A DNA stretch of 64,000 bases from Listeria farberi. Lineage in GTDB: Bacteria > Bacillota > Bacilli > Lactobacillales > Listeriaceae. This document shows, piece after piece, positions 48,202-57,809 of the stretch. The notes under the pieces were generated by a model. The model was not told the DNA's origin. It did not search any database and worked only from the letters and a program-made list of their open reading frames with translations. The stretch lies in contig NZ_JAARZJ010000001.1 in the NCBI RefSeq assembly GCF_014229245.1, positions 124,001 to 188,000 on the forward strand, read 5' to 3'. Made by a program: the position numbers and the translations under genes. How positions within the stretch are numbered: position 1 is the first letter of the stretch; every line of letters starts with the position of its first letter.

Positions 48202-49227
48202 ATGGATAAGTCAAAACAGATAAAAATGAATACAAGACCAACTGTTGCTATATTCATACTTTCGGGTGGACTTTTGTTGCTTCTTATTCTAGCTTTATTT
48301 GGGATTGCAGTTGGAGCGGCCGATATTAATTTATCTACGGTTTGGGACGCGCTTTTTCATTATAATAGTTCTGAGACATCGCACCAAATTATTCGAAGTT
48401 TGCGCGTACCTCGTGTTATTGCAGATATAGCAATTGGAGCTGCTTTTGCAGTGGCTGGAGCAATTATGCAAGGCATTACGCGCAATCCACTGGCTGATTC
48501 TGGTTTGCTTGGACTGAATGCTGGATCGACGTTTATGGTAGCTGTGTGTTTTGCTTTTATGCCTTGGCTTAGTTATAACTCGCTAATTATATTTTCTTTT
48601 GTTGGTGCAGCGATTGGAGCGTTCTTGGTTTTTGGGGTAAGTTCTATTGCTGGAAGTGCGATGTCGCCAACTCGGTTAGTACTTGCGGGTGCGGCGGTTA
48701 GTTCACTTCTTACAGCACTTAGTGAAGGGATTGCTATATATTTTCAGTTGAGTCAAGATTTGGCTTTTTGGTATGCAGGGGGAGTCGCTGGTGTGAAATG
48801 GAGTCAGCTTGCGGCAATTTGGCCGTGGTTGCTCGGTGCACTTATTGCGGCAATCTTGTTAAGCAAATCCATTACAATTTTAAGTTTAGGAGACGATATT
48901 GCAGTTGGACTTGGTGAAAAAACGGCTTTTGTTAAAATAGCTTCAATGATTGTTGTTTTAATTTTAGCAGGACTGGCTGTTTCTGTTGTTGGTCCGGTTG
49001 GTTTTATTGGTTTAATTGTGCCTCACTTGGTACGTTTTTTAGTCGGAGTTGATTATCGCTTTATTATTCCTTGTTCGGCTGTAGTAGGTGCACTTTTGAC
49101 TTTAGCGGCAGATATTGTTGCCCGAACGATTAATCCACCATATGAAACGCCTATTAGCGTGATTTTTGCATTAATCGGAGTTCCTTTCTTCTTATATGTA
49201 GCTCGTAAAGAAAGGAGGAACTTATAA
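48202..49227 (+). CDS. fhuB: Ferric hydroxamate ABC permease
   Basis: 341 residues from ATG 48202 (AAGGA ten bases upstream); in-frame ATG 48166 directly follows the Fur box and lacks an SD. FecCD-family permease with about nine to ten helices; hallmark segments RVPRVIADIAIGAAFAVAGAIMQGITRNPLADSGLLGLNAG and FIGLIVPHLVRFLVG (the ATPase contact). Overlaps the next gene's ATG at its stop codon. Confidence 0.93.
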   Translation: MDKSKQIKMNTRPTVAIFILSGGLLLLLILALFGIAVGAADINLSTVWDALFHYNSSETSHQIIRSLRVPRVIADIAIGAAFAVAGAIMQGITRNPLADSGLLGLNAGSTFMVAVCFAFMPWLSYNSLIIFSFVGAAIGAFLVFGVSSIAGSAMSPTRLVLAGAAVSSLLTALSEGIAIYFQLSQDLAFWYAGGVAGVKWSQLAAIWPWLLGALIAAILLSKSITILSLGDDIAVGLGEKTAFVKIASMIVVLILAGLAVSVVGPVGFIGLIVPHLVRFLVGVDYRFIIPCSAVVGALLTLAADIVARTINPPYETPISVIFALIGVPFFLYVARKERRNL

Positions 49228-50249
49228 TGTATATGACTGTTGCTGAAAAGCGGAAGAAATCGCGACGTATTTGGACATTAATTATTTTAAGTGTGCTCAT
49301 TTTTTGTACATTTACATATAGTGTCAATGCTGGTTATTCGAAATTACCTTTTATAGAAGTGATTAAGTCTTTCTTTGGAATGGCGGATGCGGGAACACAA
49401 CTGATTGTGTCAGAATTTCGCTTGCCGCGCATTGTCATTGCACTTTTAGTTGGTGCAGGACTTGCGGTTTCAGGAACGATTTTACAAGGTATTTCTGGGA
49501 ACGGGCTTGCTGATCCCGGAATTCTTGGGATTAACAATGGGGCAGGCTTGGCAGTAATGCTTTATATTTCCTTTTTTCCCTCAACGATGGATGTACCGGT
49601 TTTATTTATGCCGTTCATTGGCTTTGTGGGAGCAATTTTAACTGCATTTGTTGTATATGGTCTTTCTTATAGTAGAAGTGAGGGATTACTTCCTAATCGC
49701 TTGCTGCTCACGGGGATTGCTGTTGCAGCAGCGATTGCCGCTTTGATTACGCTCTTGACTGTTCGACTTGACCCACAAAATTATCAACGATATGCTGAAT
49801 GGATGGCTGGAAATATTTGGGCTTCAAGCTGGCAATATGTTTATGCGCTTTTGCCATGGTTACTTGTGCTCGGAGCGATTGCTTTTATGAAAGTAAAAAC
49901 GCTTGATGTGCTGTCATTTGGTGATCAAGTGGCGACAGGTCTAGGTGTTCGAGTAGAGCGAGAAAAATTTGTTCTATTAATCGTAGCGGTTGGTTTGGCA
50001 GCGGCTTGTGTTTCAGTTAGTGGTGGGATTGCATTCATTGGTTTGATTGGTCCTCATATTGCTAGAAAACTTGTTGGTTCCGCGCATCGTTGGGTGATGG
50101 TTACGGCAGCTCTTTCCGGAGGGTTACTGTTATTACTTGCTGATACGATTGGTCGTTTGATTATTCAACCTTCTGAAATATTTGCAGGCATTGTTGTCGC
50201 TATCATCGGAGCTCCGTACTTCTTATTTCTTCTTGCTAAAGCTAAATAA
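49227..50249 (+). CDS. fhuG: Ferric hydroxamate ABC permease
   Basis: 340 residues, SD AAAGGAGG. Second FecCD-type permease, paralogous to the preceding one (RLPRIVIALLVGAGLAVSGTILQGISGNGLADPGILGIN; FIGLIGPHIARKLVG). The two form the membrane channel of the importer. Start overlaps the fhuB stop by one base. Confidence 0.93.
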   Translation: MYMTVAEKRKKSRRIWTLIILSVLIFCTFTYSVNAGYSKLPFIEVIKSFFGMADAGTQLIVSEFRLPRIVIALLVGAGLAVSGTILQGISGNGLADPGILGINNGAGLAVMLYISFFPSTMDVPVLFMPFIGFVGAILTAFVVYGLSYSRSEGLLPNRLLLTGIAVAAAIAALITLLTVRLDPQNYQRYAEWMAGNIWASSWQYVYALLPWLLVLGAIAFMKVKTLDVLSFGDQVATGLGVRVEREKFVLLIVAVGLAAACVSVSGGIAFIGLIGPHIARKLVGSAHRWVMVTAALSGGLLLLLADTIGRLIIQPSEIFAGIVVAIIGAPYFLFLLAKAK

Positions 50250-50284
50250 TAATAATTATTAATAACGAGAAACTAACTAGTAAT

Positions 50285-50299
50285 TGATAATCATTGTAG
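50285..50299 (+). promoter_or_regulatory. Degenerate Fur box upstream of fur
   Basis: TGATAATCATTGTAG matches 11 of 15 positions of the 7-1-7 consensus. A further run of GATAAT/GATGATAAT repeats lies at about 50433-50449, immediately upstream of the fur SD. Either could mediate Fur or PerR control of fur itself. Confidence 0.45.
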
Positions 50300-50491
50300 A
50301 CAGTCTATTGCTTTTATGCTATCTTAGTAAACATAAGCAATAGTAATTGGCTACGTGCCTTTTTTTAAATGGAAAAGTGGATTTTGAACTTGCATTTTAA
50401 TTATAATTACTATAAACTGTATTTATTGTTAAATGATAATGATGATAATTTAGAACGACAACTTGCAACCGCAACTAAGGGAGGAAACATA

Positions 50492-50950
50492 ATGGAAGGT
50501 CGTATTGGACGCATTAAAGCGCAACTTCATGATGCTAGTTATAAATTAACCCCACAGCGGGAAGCTACTGTTCGTGTTTTACTGGAAAATGAAAAAGATC
50601 ATTTAAGTGCAGAGGAAGTTTTTTTACGGGTGAAAGATATTGCGCCTGACACGGGTCTAGCAACAGTTTACAGAACGTTAGAGCTTTTAACAGAACTGCG
50701 CGTGGTAGATAAAATTAATTTTGGTGACGGTGTATCTCGTTATGACTTGAGACAAGAAGGCGCCAAACATTTCCATCATCACCTTGTTTGTTTGGAATGT
50801 GGCTCTGTGGAAGAAATTCAAGAAGATTTACTAGAAGATGTAGAAAAAATCGTAGAATCCAAATGGAATTTCCTTGTTAAAGATCACCGATTAACTTTTC
50901 AAGGAATTTGTGCGGATTGCAGACAAAAATCTAAAAAAAATAATAATTGA
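50492..50950 (+). CDS. fur: Ferric uptake regulator
   Basis: 152 residues from ATG 50492 (GGAGG seven bases upstream). N-terminal winged helix (YKLTPQREATVRVLLENEKDHLSAEEVFLRVKDIAPDTGLATVYRTLELLTE), metal-site HFHHHLVC near 91-98, and zinc-binding CXXC pairs CLEC and CADC. Controls the siderophore genes immediately upstream; co-oriented with fhuG but separated from it by about 240 bp with its own promoter region. Confidence 0.94.
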   Translation: MEGRIGRIKAQLHDASYKLTPQREATVRVLLENEKDHLSAEEVFLRVKDIAPDTGLATVYRTLELLTELRVVDKINFGDGVSRYDLRQEGAKHFHHHLVCLECGSVEEIQEDLLEDVEKIVESKWNFLVKDHRLTFQGICADCRQKSKKNNN

Positions 50951-50981
50951 GTTTGGGATTATTCATCTCAAACTTTTTTTT
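50950..50981 (+). terminator. Terminator after fur
   Basis: AGTTTGGGA pairs with TCTCAAACT (one G-U) followed by eight T. Confidence 0.85.
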
Positions 50982-51095
50982 ATAGCAAAAATGATGAACT
51001 GAATTGTGTGAAAAGTATTATAAGTTTTTTTCATCGCTTAAACGTTTTCACTGAGGAAGGAACATGATAGAATAGGATTTGTGGAGGAAATGCTT

Positions 51096-51989
51096 ATGAA
51101 TGATTTGATTGATGATTTTTTACACTTTTTAATTGTGGAGAAAGGCTTATCCGCGAATACAATAAAAGCTTACGAACGAGATTTACACTATTTTGTTTCA
51201 TACATGGAGACTTCTAGAACTTTAACGGACCCGAATACACTCGAACGAAATGATATAGTTGGATTTATGGCATTCGCGAGAAAAGAAGGAAAATCACCAA
51301 GAAGCGTTGCACGTTATATTGCTTCACTGAGGTCCTTTTTTCATTATTTAATGCACGATGGAAAAATGGCTCATGATCCAATGATTCAAATTGAAACACC
51401 CAAACAAGCGCAAAGCCTACCAAAAGTATTAAACTTAGATGATGTAGAAAAATTACTTAGTTCATCAGATACTAGTACTCCGCTCGGACTCAGAGACCAA
51501 GCGATGCTAGAAATTTTATACGCGACGGGACTTCGTGTAACAGAACTTGTAAAGCTTAAAATGGATGATTTACATCTTCAAATGGGCTTTATTCAAACAA
51601 TTGGTAAGGGTGATAAAGAAAGAATTATCCCGCTTGGAAAAACAGCAACCACTGTATTGGAACAATATTTAAATGAAGCAAGACCTAAACTTAGAAGGCC
51701 GAAATACCGTAATGATTTTGTGTTCTTAAATCACCACGGGCAAGGACTGACAAGACAAGGATTCTGGAAAATTTTAAAAGGAATCGCGAAGGAGTCGGGC
51801 ATCGAAAAGCCGATTACACCGCATACATTGCGTCATTCATTTGCCACTCATTTACTTGAAAACGGGGCTGATTTAAGGTCGGTGCAAGAGCTTCTTGGAC
51901 ACGCCGACATCTCCACCACACAAATTTATACCCACGTAACAAAACTGCGGCTTAAAGATGTTTACAAACAATTTCACCCGCGTGCTTAA
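51096..51989 (+). CDS. xerD: Tyrosine recombinase XerD
   Basis: 297 residues from ATG 51096 (GGAGG eight bases upstream; an in-frame GTG at 51081 is inside that region). N-terminal SAM-like core-binding domain; the catalytic domain has Arg in ATGLRVTELV, the HxxR box in HTLRHSFATHLLENGADLRSVQELLGHADISTTQIYTHV, and the nucleophile Tyr in that last segment. Resolves chromosome dimers at dif together with a XerC partner. Forms a row with deoB and pupG. Confidence 0.94.
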   Translation: MNDLIDDFLHFLIVEKGLSANTIKAYERDLHYFVSYMETSRTLTDPNTLERNDIVGFMAFARKEGKSPRSVARYIASLRSFFHYLMHDGKMAHDPMIQIETPKQAQSLPKVLNLDDVEKLLSSSDTSTPLGLRDQAMLEILYATGLRVTELVKLKMDDLHLQMGFIQTIGKGDKERIIPLGKTATTVLEQYLNEARPKLRRPKYRNDFVFLNHHGQGLTRQGFWKILKGIAKESGIEKPITPHTLRHSFATHLLENGADLRSVQELLGHADISTTQIYTHVTKLRLKDVYKQFHPRA

Positions 51990-52017
51990 AAAATAAAGTT
52001 GAAAAGGATGAGTAAAT

Positions 52018-53202
52018 ATGCCAGATAAATTTAAACGAGTACACGTTATTGTAATGGATTCAGTTGGTATTGGAGAAGCACCAGATGCTGCTAAATTTGG
52101 TGATTTTGATGTGGATACATTTGGTCATATTGCAAAACACGTTGGCGGCCTAAAAATGCCTGAAATGGGCAAATTAGGATTATCCAATATCCGTGAAATC
52201 GAAGGAATTGAAAAAGCTGAAAAACCGCTTGCTTATTATACAAAAATGCAAGAGGCTTCTAACGGAAAAGATACAATGACAGGTCACTGGGAAATTATGG
52301 GGCTTTATATTGATACGCCTTTCCGTGTATTCCCTGATGGATTTCCAGACGATTTAATCAACCAAATTGAAGAAAAAACAGGTCGTAAAGTAATTGGTAA
52401 TAAACCAGCTAGTGGCACAGAAATTATGGCTGAACTTGGGGAAGAACATGTTAAAACAGGTGCGCTAATTGTGTACACTTCTGCTGACTCTGTATTACAA
52501 ATCGCTGCGCATGAAGATGTTGTTCCTTTAGAGGAGCTATATGAAATCTGTGAATTCTGTCGTGAAATTACATTAGATGACCCGTATATGCTAGGTCGTA
52601 TTATTGCTCGTCCATTTGTTGGTGAACCTGGTGCGTTTGTCAGAACGCCGAACCGTCACGATTATGCCCTAAAACCTTTTAAACCAACTGTAATGGATGC
52701 TTTAAAAGATGGTGGTAAAGATGTGATTGCGATTGGTAAAATTTCGGACATTTTTGATGGTGAAGGTGTAACTGAATCTATCCGTACAAAATCAAACATG
52801 GATGGAATGGACCAATTTATCAATGTATTAGATAAAGATTTTAATGGTATGAGTTTCCTTAATTTAGTAGACTTTGATGCGCTGTTCGGCCACCGTCGTG
52901 ATCCTCAAGGTTACGCGGATGCACTTGTTGATTTTGATGGACGATTAGTAGAAGTAATAGAAAAATTAACAGATGATGATTTATTAATTATTACAGCAGA
53001 TCATGGAAATGACCCAACGTACACTGGAACAGACCACACGCGTGAATTTGTGCCTTTACTTGTATACTCACCGCGCTTTAAAAACGGAGGTTCTGAACTA
53101 GAATTACGCCAAACTTTTGCTGACCTTGGTGCAACTGTAGCGGATAATTTTAATGTGAAGATGCCCGAATATGGAAAAAGTTTCTTAAAAGATTTGAAAT
53201 AG
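52018..53202 (+). CDS. deoB: Phosphopentomutase
   Basis: 394 residues, SD AAAGGATGAG. Interconverts (deoxy)ribose 1- and 5-phosphate. Alkaline-phosphatase-superfamily metal motifs: [15 protein letters not shown] at the start, [13 protein letters not shown] near 85, and [25 protein letters not shown] near 330-355. Supplies DeoC with deoxyribose 5-phosphate. Operon with pupG 18 bp downstream. Confidence 0.96.
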   Translation: MPDKFKRVHVIVMDSVGIGEAPDAAKFGDFDVDTFGHIAKHVGGLKMPEMGKLGLSNIREIEGIEKAEKPLAYYTKMQEASNGKDTMTGHWEIMGLYIDTPFRVFPDGFPDDLINQIEEKTGRKVIGNKPASGTEIMAELGEEHVKTGALIVYTSADSVLQIAAHEDVVPLEELYEICEFCREITLDDPYMLGRIIARPFVGEPGAFVRTPNRHDYALKPFKPTVMDALKDGGKDVIAIGKISDIFDGEGVTESIRTKSNMDGMDQFINVLDKDFNGMSFLNLVDFDALFGHRRDPQGYADALVDFDGRLVEVIEKLTDDDLLIITADHGNDPTYTGTDHTREFVPLLVYSPRFKNGGSELELRQTFADLGATVADNFNVKMPEYGKSFLKDLK

Positions 53203-53220
53203 GAAAGAGGAGGAACAACA

Positions 53221-54039
53221 ATGAGTTTAGTAAAAGTAAATGAAGCTGTTGCGAAAATTAGAGAAAGTTACACTGGAACGCCAACAATTGGTTTAATTCT
53301 TGGATCGGGTCTAGGTGTATTAGCAGATGAAGTAAATAATCCAACAAAACTATCCTACAGCGAGATTCCACATTTTCCTGTTTCTACAGTAGAAGGACAT
53401 GCTGGACAATTCGTTTTTGGTGAATTAGAAGGAAAAGAAGTAGTGGCTATGCAAGGTCGTTTCCATTTTTATGAAGGATATTCTATGCAAGATGTTACTT
53501 TCCCTGTTCGTGTAATGAAAGAACTAGGTGTTGGATTACTTATTGTTACTAATGCTGCGGGTGGTGTCAATGAACTTTATTCCGCTGGCGACTTAATGTT
53601 AATTTCTGACCATATTAACTTTACTGGTACTAATCCGCTTATTGGACCAAATGATGAACATTTTGGCCCTCGCTTCCCAGATATGTCAGAAGCTTATAAC
53701 TTGGCTTTACGTGTCGATGCTAGGTTAATTGCACAAGAACTTGATTTAACGATTCGTGAAGGTGTATATGCTGGATTTAGCGGTCCTACATACGAAACTC
53801 CTGCTGAAATTCAAATGATGAGAACGCTTGGAGCGGATGCTGTTGGGATGTCAACCGTACCAGAAGTAATTGTTGCAAACCATGCTGGGTTACGAGTGCT
53901 TGGTATTTCTTGTATTACGAATATGGCAGCGGGAATTCTTGACCAACCACTTTCTCATACAGAAGTGATTGAAACAACGGATCAAGTTCGTAGCACGTTT
54001 TTACAATATGTAAAAGCAATTGTTGCTAAAATTTCTTAA
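53221..54039 (+). CDS. pupG: Purine nucleoside phosphorylase
   Basis: 272 residues, SD GAGGAGG. Phosphorolysis of purine nucleosides, trimeric PNP/MTAP class. Phosphate loop GLILGSGLG near 21-29, VEGHAGQFVFGELEG, then VTNAAGGVNELYSAGDLMLISDHINFTG. The PNP signature TYETPAEIQMMRTLGADAVGMSTVPEVI lies near 195-222. Ends in a strong terminator. Confidence 0.95.
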   Translation: MSLVKVNEAVAKIRESYTGTPTIGLILGSGLGVLADEVNNPTKLSYSEIPHFPVSTVEGHAGQFVFGELEGKEVVAMQGRFHFYEGYSMQDVTFPVRVMKELGVGLLIVTNAAGGVNELYSAGDLMLISDHINFTGTNPLIGPNDEHFGPRFPDMSEAYNLALRVDARLIAQELDLTIREGVYAGFSGPTYETPAEIQMMRTLGADAVGMSTVPEVIVANHAGLRVLGISCITNMAAGILDQPLSHTEVIETTDQVRSTFLQYVKAIVAKIS

Positions 54040-54057
54040 AAAAAATTGGTCGTTAAT

Positions 54058-54117
54058 CTCAGCCCCAATTTATTATTTTCTGAAGTAAGAAGATAATGGA
54101 TTGGGGCTGAGTTTTTT
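54058..54117 (+). terminator. Terminator after pupG
   Basis: CTCAGCCCCAAT pairs with ATTGGGGCTGAG; the intervening region also pairs (TATTATTTTCT with AGAAGATAATG). A T run follows. Confidence 0.88.
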
Positions 54118-54220
54118 ACGTATTTGATAATATTTTCAGATAGTTATTGTCGCTCGGCTTCTTAGTATGCTACTATATAAAAGAACTTTTAAAAATCTAT
54201 AATGTAAAGGTGGGATTGGC

Positions 54221-55531
54221 GTGACGTTTGAACGGCTTGGAACAATGAATGTAAATGCAGAAGGACATCTCGAAATTGGTGGGGTGGACACTTTAAAGTT
54301 GGCTGAAAAATACGGTACACCACTTTACGTTTATGATGTAGCGCTAATCCGTGACCGTGCAAGAGGATTTAAGAAAACATTTGAAGAATTAGGTGTAAAA
54401 GCACAAGTAGCTTATGCAAGTAAAGCATTTTCAGCTGTAGCGATTTATCAGTTGATGGCTGAAGAAGGCTTGTCTCTTGATGTTGTATCGGGTGGCGAAC
54501 TCTATACAGCTATTAAAGCGAACTTCCCTCCTGAAAGAATTCACTTTCACGGAAATAATAAAAGTGCAGAAGAAATACATATGGCACTTGATTATGGCAT
54601 CGGATGCTTTGTTATTGATAATTATTATGAAATTAGTTTATTAGAAGATATATTAATAGAACGAAACGAAAAAGCTTCCGTTTTAATTCGCGTGACTCCA
54701 GGGATAGAAGCGCATACACATGATTATATTTTAACTGGACAAGACGATTCAAAATTTGGTTTTGGACTCACGAATGGTCAGGCAGAAAAAGCGATTAAAC
54801 AAGTGCTTCATGCAAGTGCATCATTTGATTTGATTGGTTTACACTGTCATATTGGTTCACAAATTTTTGAAACAACGGGTTTTAAGCTCGCAGCACGTCG
54901 TATTATGGATAAATTAGTGGAATGGCACCAAACTCTGGGATTTGATTCTAAAGTTCTTAATCTTGGTGGTGGTTTTGGTGTTCGATATACTGCTGAAGAT
55001 GAGCCGCTCGAACCAAGTGAATATGTGCGTCAAATTATGGATGAAGTGCGCGATGTTGCTAATAGTAATGATATTGCTATTCCTGAAATTTGGATTGAAC
55101 CTGGTCGTTCACTTGTTGGTGAAGCAGGAACGACGCTTTATAAAGTTGGATCTCGTAAAGAAGTTCCAGGTATTCGGAATTATATTGCAGTAGACGGGGG
55201 AATGTCGGATAATATTCGTCCAGCATTATATGACGCACATTATGATGCTGTTCTTGCAGCAAATCCAGAAAAATTCGCAGAAGAAACAGTGGCCATTGCA
55301 GGGAAATGTTGTGAGTCTGGTGATATGTTAATTTGGGATTTACCGTTACCAAAATCAAATGCTGGCGAAATTTTAGCAGTTTTTTGTACCGGAGCTTACG
55401 GTTATGCGATGGCAAGTAATTATAACCGTATTCCAAGACCACCAGTAGTTTTTGTGGAAAACGGAATGGATAAATTAATCGTTGCCCGCGAAACTTATGA
55501 AAATTTAGTGCAAAATGATCTTTCATTATAG
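54221..55531 (+). CDS. lysA: Diaminopimelate decarboxylase
   Basis: 436 residues from GTG 54221 (AAAGGTGGG). PLP-dependent last step of lysine biosynthesis. Fold-III PLP lysine Lys68 in AYASKAFS, HGNNKS, GLHCHIGSQIFE, EPGRSLVG and CCESGDM are all present. Own transcription unit start; no lysine riboswitch fits in the roughly 100-bp gap upstream. The scpA SD begins 3 bp after its stop. Confidence 0.96.
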   Translation: MTFERLGTMNVNAEGHLEIGGVDTLKLAEKYGTPLYVYDVALIRDRARGFKKTFEELGVKAQVAYASKAFSAVAIYQLMAEEGLSLDVVSGGELYTAIKANFPPERIHFHGNNKSAEEIHMALDYGIGCFVIDNYYEISLLEDILIERNEKASVLIRVTPGIEAHTHDYILTGQDDSKFGFGLTNGQAEKAIKQVLHASASFDLIGLHCHIGSQIFETTGFKLAARRIMDKLVEWHQTLGFDSKVLNLGGGFGVRYTAEDEPLEPSEYVRQIMDEVRDVANSNDIAIPEIWIEPGRSLVGEAGTTLYKVGSRKEVPGIRNYIAVDGGMSDNIRPALYDAHYDAVLAANPEKFAEETVAIAGKCCESGDMLIWDLPLPKSNAGEILAVFCTGAYGYAMASNYNRIPRPPVVFVENGMDKLIVARETYENLVQNDLSL

Positions 55532-55546
55532 TAAGGCGGGACAAAC

Positions 55547-56296
55547 ATGGTAGAAATGAATTTTAAAGTAGAAGCTTTTGAAGGTCCGCTTGATTTACTA
55601 CTTCATTTAATTGGTCAATTAGAAGTGGATATTTATGATATTCCGATGGCAGAAATTACGGACCAATATATGGAATTTGTTCATACAATGCAAGAGATGG
55701 AACTAGATATTGCAAGCGAATATTTGGTAATGGCTGCTACTTTACTTGCCATTAAAAGTAAAATGCTCCTTCCAAAACAAGAACTTGAAATTGATTATGA
55801 TACACTAGAAGAGGAAGAAGACCCACGTGATGCTTTAGTTGAAAAATTAATGGAATACAAACGATTTAAAGAAGCCGCAAAAGAACTAAAGGAAAAAGAA
55901 GCTGAACGGAGCTTTTATTTTAGTAAACCACCAATGGATTTGGCCGAGTACGATGATGGGACTAAAGTGGCAGAACTTGATGTATCATTAAATGATATGT
56001 TAAGTGCTTTTAACAAAATGTTACGACGCAAGAAATTAAATAAACCACTGCATACAAGAATTACAACCCAAGAAATTTCAATTGATGATAGAATGAATTC
56101 CGTACTCGGAAAACTACATCAACAAGAAAATCACCGTTTACGTTTTGATGAATTATTTGAAGAACAAACTAAAGAACAACTTGTCGTAACATTTTTGGCA
56201 TTACTTGAGTTAATGAAACGAAAATTAGTCGAAGTCGAGCAATCTGCAAGTTTTGCGGATTTATATGTGCAAGGTAAAGGGGAAGAATTATCGTGA
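55547..56296 (+). CDS. scpA: Segregation and condensation protein A
   Basis: 249 residues. Kleisin subunit of the SMC-ScpAB complex that compacts and segregates the chromosome. N-terminal FKVEAFEGPLDLLLHLI binds ScpB and the SMC neck region; the C-terminal winged helix (EEQTKEQLVVTFLALLELMKRKLVEVEQ) binds SMC heads. Its stop overlaps the scpB start by four bases. Confidence 0.95.
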   Translation: MVEMNFKVEAFEGPLDLLLHLIGQLEVDIYDIPMAEITDQYMEFVHTMQEMELDIASEYLVMAATLLAIKSKMLLPKQELEIDYDTLEEEEDPRDALVEKLMEYKRFKEAAKELKEKEAERSFYFSKPPMDLAEYDDGTKVAELDVSLNDMLSAFNKMLRRKKLNKPLHTRITTQEISIDDRMNSVLGKLHQQENHRLRFDELFEEQTKEQLVVTFLALLELMKRKLVEVEQSASFADLYVQGKGEELS

Positions 56297-56889
56297 ACAG
56301 AGAAGAACAATTAGGTATATTAGAGAGCTTGCTTTTTGCAGCGGGAGATGCAGGACTTTCCACAGAGCAATTAACAGAAGTCATGGAAATTACGCATATT
56401 GAAGCGCTCAATTTATTAGAGCTTTTAAGTGAACGATATAATGAAAATGCAGATAGAGGGCTAATTTTATTAGAACTTGCTGGCACTTTCCAATTAGCTA
56501 CGAAAAAAGCACATGCGGATTTTTTACGTAAATTAGTGGAAGTTCCTAGTAATACGGTTTTATCACAAGCCTCCTTAGAGACGTTGGCAATTATTGCGTA
56601 TCGCCAACCTGTGACTCGAATGGAAGTAGATGAAGTTCGCGGTGTACAAACGGATGGACCAATTAGAACACTTGTTGCAAAAGGATTGGTTACTGATAAA
56701 GGTCGCGTAGATGGGGCTGGTCGCGCCAAATTATACGTAACGACAAGTGAATTTTTGGATGCTTTCGGGCTTAATTCTTTAGATGATTTGCCAAAGCTTG
56801 CTGACCCAGAAGCAGAAGACCCAGACCAAAGTGAAATGGACCTGTTTTTTGACCGGTTTAACCAAAGTAAAGAACAGGAGGAGGAATAA
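56293..56889 (+). CDS. scpB: Segregation and condensation protein B
   Basis: 198 residues from GTG 56293, in a GTGA overlap with scpA. Two winged-helix domains; the LLFAAGDAGLSTEQLTEVM and ALIIYRQPVTR-like segment (LAIIAYRQPVTRMEVDEVRG) are family signatures. ScpB dimerises on ScpA. It is followed two bases later by rluB. Confidence 0.95.
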   Translation: MNREEQLGILESLLFAAGDAGLSTEQLTEVMEITHIEALNLLELLSERYNENADRGLILLELAGTFQLATKKAHADFLRKLVEVPSNTVLSQASLETLAIIAYRQPVTRMEVDEVRGVQTDGPIRTLVAKGLVTDKGRVDGAGRAKLYVTTSEFLDAFGLNSLDDLPKLADPEAEDPDQSEMDLFFDRFNQSKEQEEE

Positions 56890-56891
56890 GA

Positions 56892-57626
56892 ATGGAACGT
56901 TTACAAAAAGTGATTGCAAATGCAGGAGTAACTTCTAGAAGAAAAGCAGAGAAACTTATTCAAGAAGGTAAAGTAACAGTAAATGGAAAAGTAGTTACAG
57001 AACTCGGTGTCAAAGTCACCGGAACAGAACGAATTGAAGTTGAAGGGATTCAGCTCACTAAAGAAGAACACCGCTATTTTCTATTTTATAAGCCAAGAGG
57101 CACGGTGTCTGCTGTAACTGATGATAAAGGTCGTACAACCGTAGCAGATTATTTTACAGATATTCCAGAACGTCTTTACCCAGTAGGAAGACTTGATTAT
57201 GATACATCTGGTTTACTGTTAATGACAAATGACGGTGACTTTGCAAACTTACTTATGCACCCTAAAAATGAAGTTTCCAAAACTTATATTGCTCGCATTA
57301 AAGGAATTCCAGAACGAGAAGTTATTCGTGAGCTAGAGCGCGGAGTTGTTATCGATGGTCGCAAAACTGCTCCTGCAAAAGTAAAAGTACGTTCTTCTGA
57401 CAAAGCAAAAGATAAAGCAATTGTTGAAATCACTATCCATGAAGGACGAAATCGCCAAGTTCGTAAAATGTTCGAAGCAGTTGGTTTTGAAGTACAAAAA
57501 TTAGCGCGCGAAGAATATTCTTTCTTGAATTTACGTGGTTTAAATGCAGGTGAAAGAAGAGAATTATCCCATCATGAAGTAAAACAATTAAAAACAGAAG
57601 CAAGATTTGGCAAGAATAAAAAGTAA
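56892..57626 (+). CDS. rluB: 23S rRNA pseudouridine synthase RluB/RsuA family
   Basis: 244 residues. S4 RNA-binding domain (RLQKVIANAGVTSRRKAEKLIQEGKVTVNG) then the catalytic domain with Asp in PVGRLDYDTSGLLLMTNDGDFANLLMHP. Modifies a uridine in 23S rRNA, like its Bacillus counterpart RluB (YpuL). Immediate neighbours scpAB and resDE mirror the Bacillus order, but the spore-maturation genes and resABC found there are absent. Confidence 0.93.
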   Translation: MERLQKVIANAGVTSRRKAEKLIQEGKVTVNGKVVTELGVKVTGTERIEVEGIQLTKEEHRYFLFYKPRGTVSAVTDDKGRTTVADYFTDIPERLYPVGRLDYDTSGLLLMTNDGDFANLLMHPKNEVSKTYIARIKGIPEREVIRELERGVVIDGRKTAPAKVKVRSSDKAKDKAIVEITIHEGRNRQVRKMFEAVGFEVQKLAREEYSFLNLRGLNAGERRELSHHEVKQLKTEARFGKNKK

Positions 57627-57719
57627 CATTTCAAGATAAAATATACTTTCTGATAGCGTGTTTTGTGAAAAACATGTATAATTTAAATCGTAGTAAATTT
57701 GGTATAGGCAATTGTGTGG

Positions 57720-57743
57720 TTTCCCGTATGTGGGTACGAGAAA
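57720..57743 (+). other. Hairpin upstream of resD
   Basis: TTTCCCGTA (57720-57728) pairs with TACGAGAAA (57735-57743), eight of nine pairs, loop TGTGGG. No T run, so not a terminator. It may be a 5' UTR structure. Confidence 0.35.
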
Positions 57744-57809
57744 TTCCATTTAATTAACTGAATTTAAGTGATGCGTTTTATGTAAATGATAGTTAGGGGA
57801 TGAGTACTT

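Noticed and set aside
50249-50300. AT-rich repeats (AATAAT) as an origin or terminator after fhuG
   Set aside because: Short, non-palindromic repeats without stem or T run; more likely parts of degenerate Fur sites.
54118-54220. Lysine riboswitch before lysA
   Set aside because: The gap is about 100 bases, shorter than the L box, and none of its conserved sequence is present.
56169-56729. Minus-strand frame of 186 codons over scpA/scpB
   Set aside because: Shadow of two well-supported coupled genes; composition is that of a reverse reading frame.
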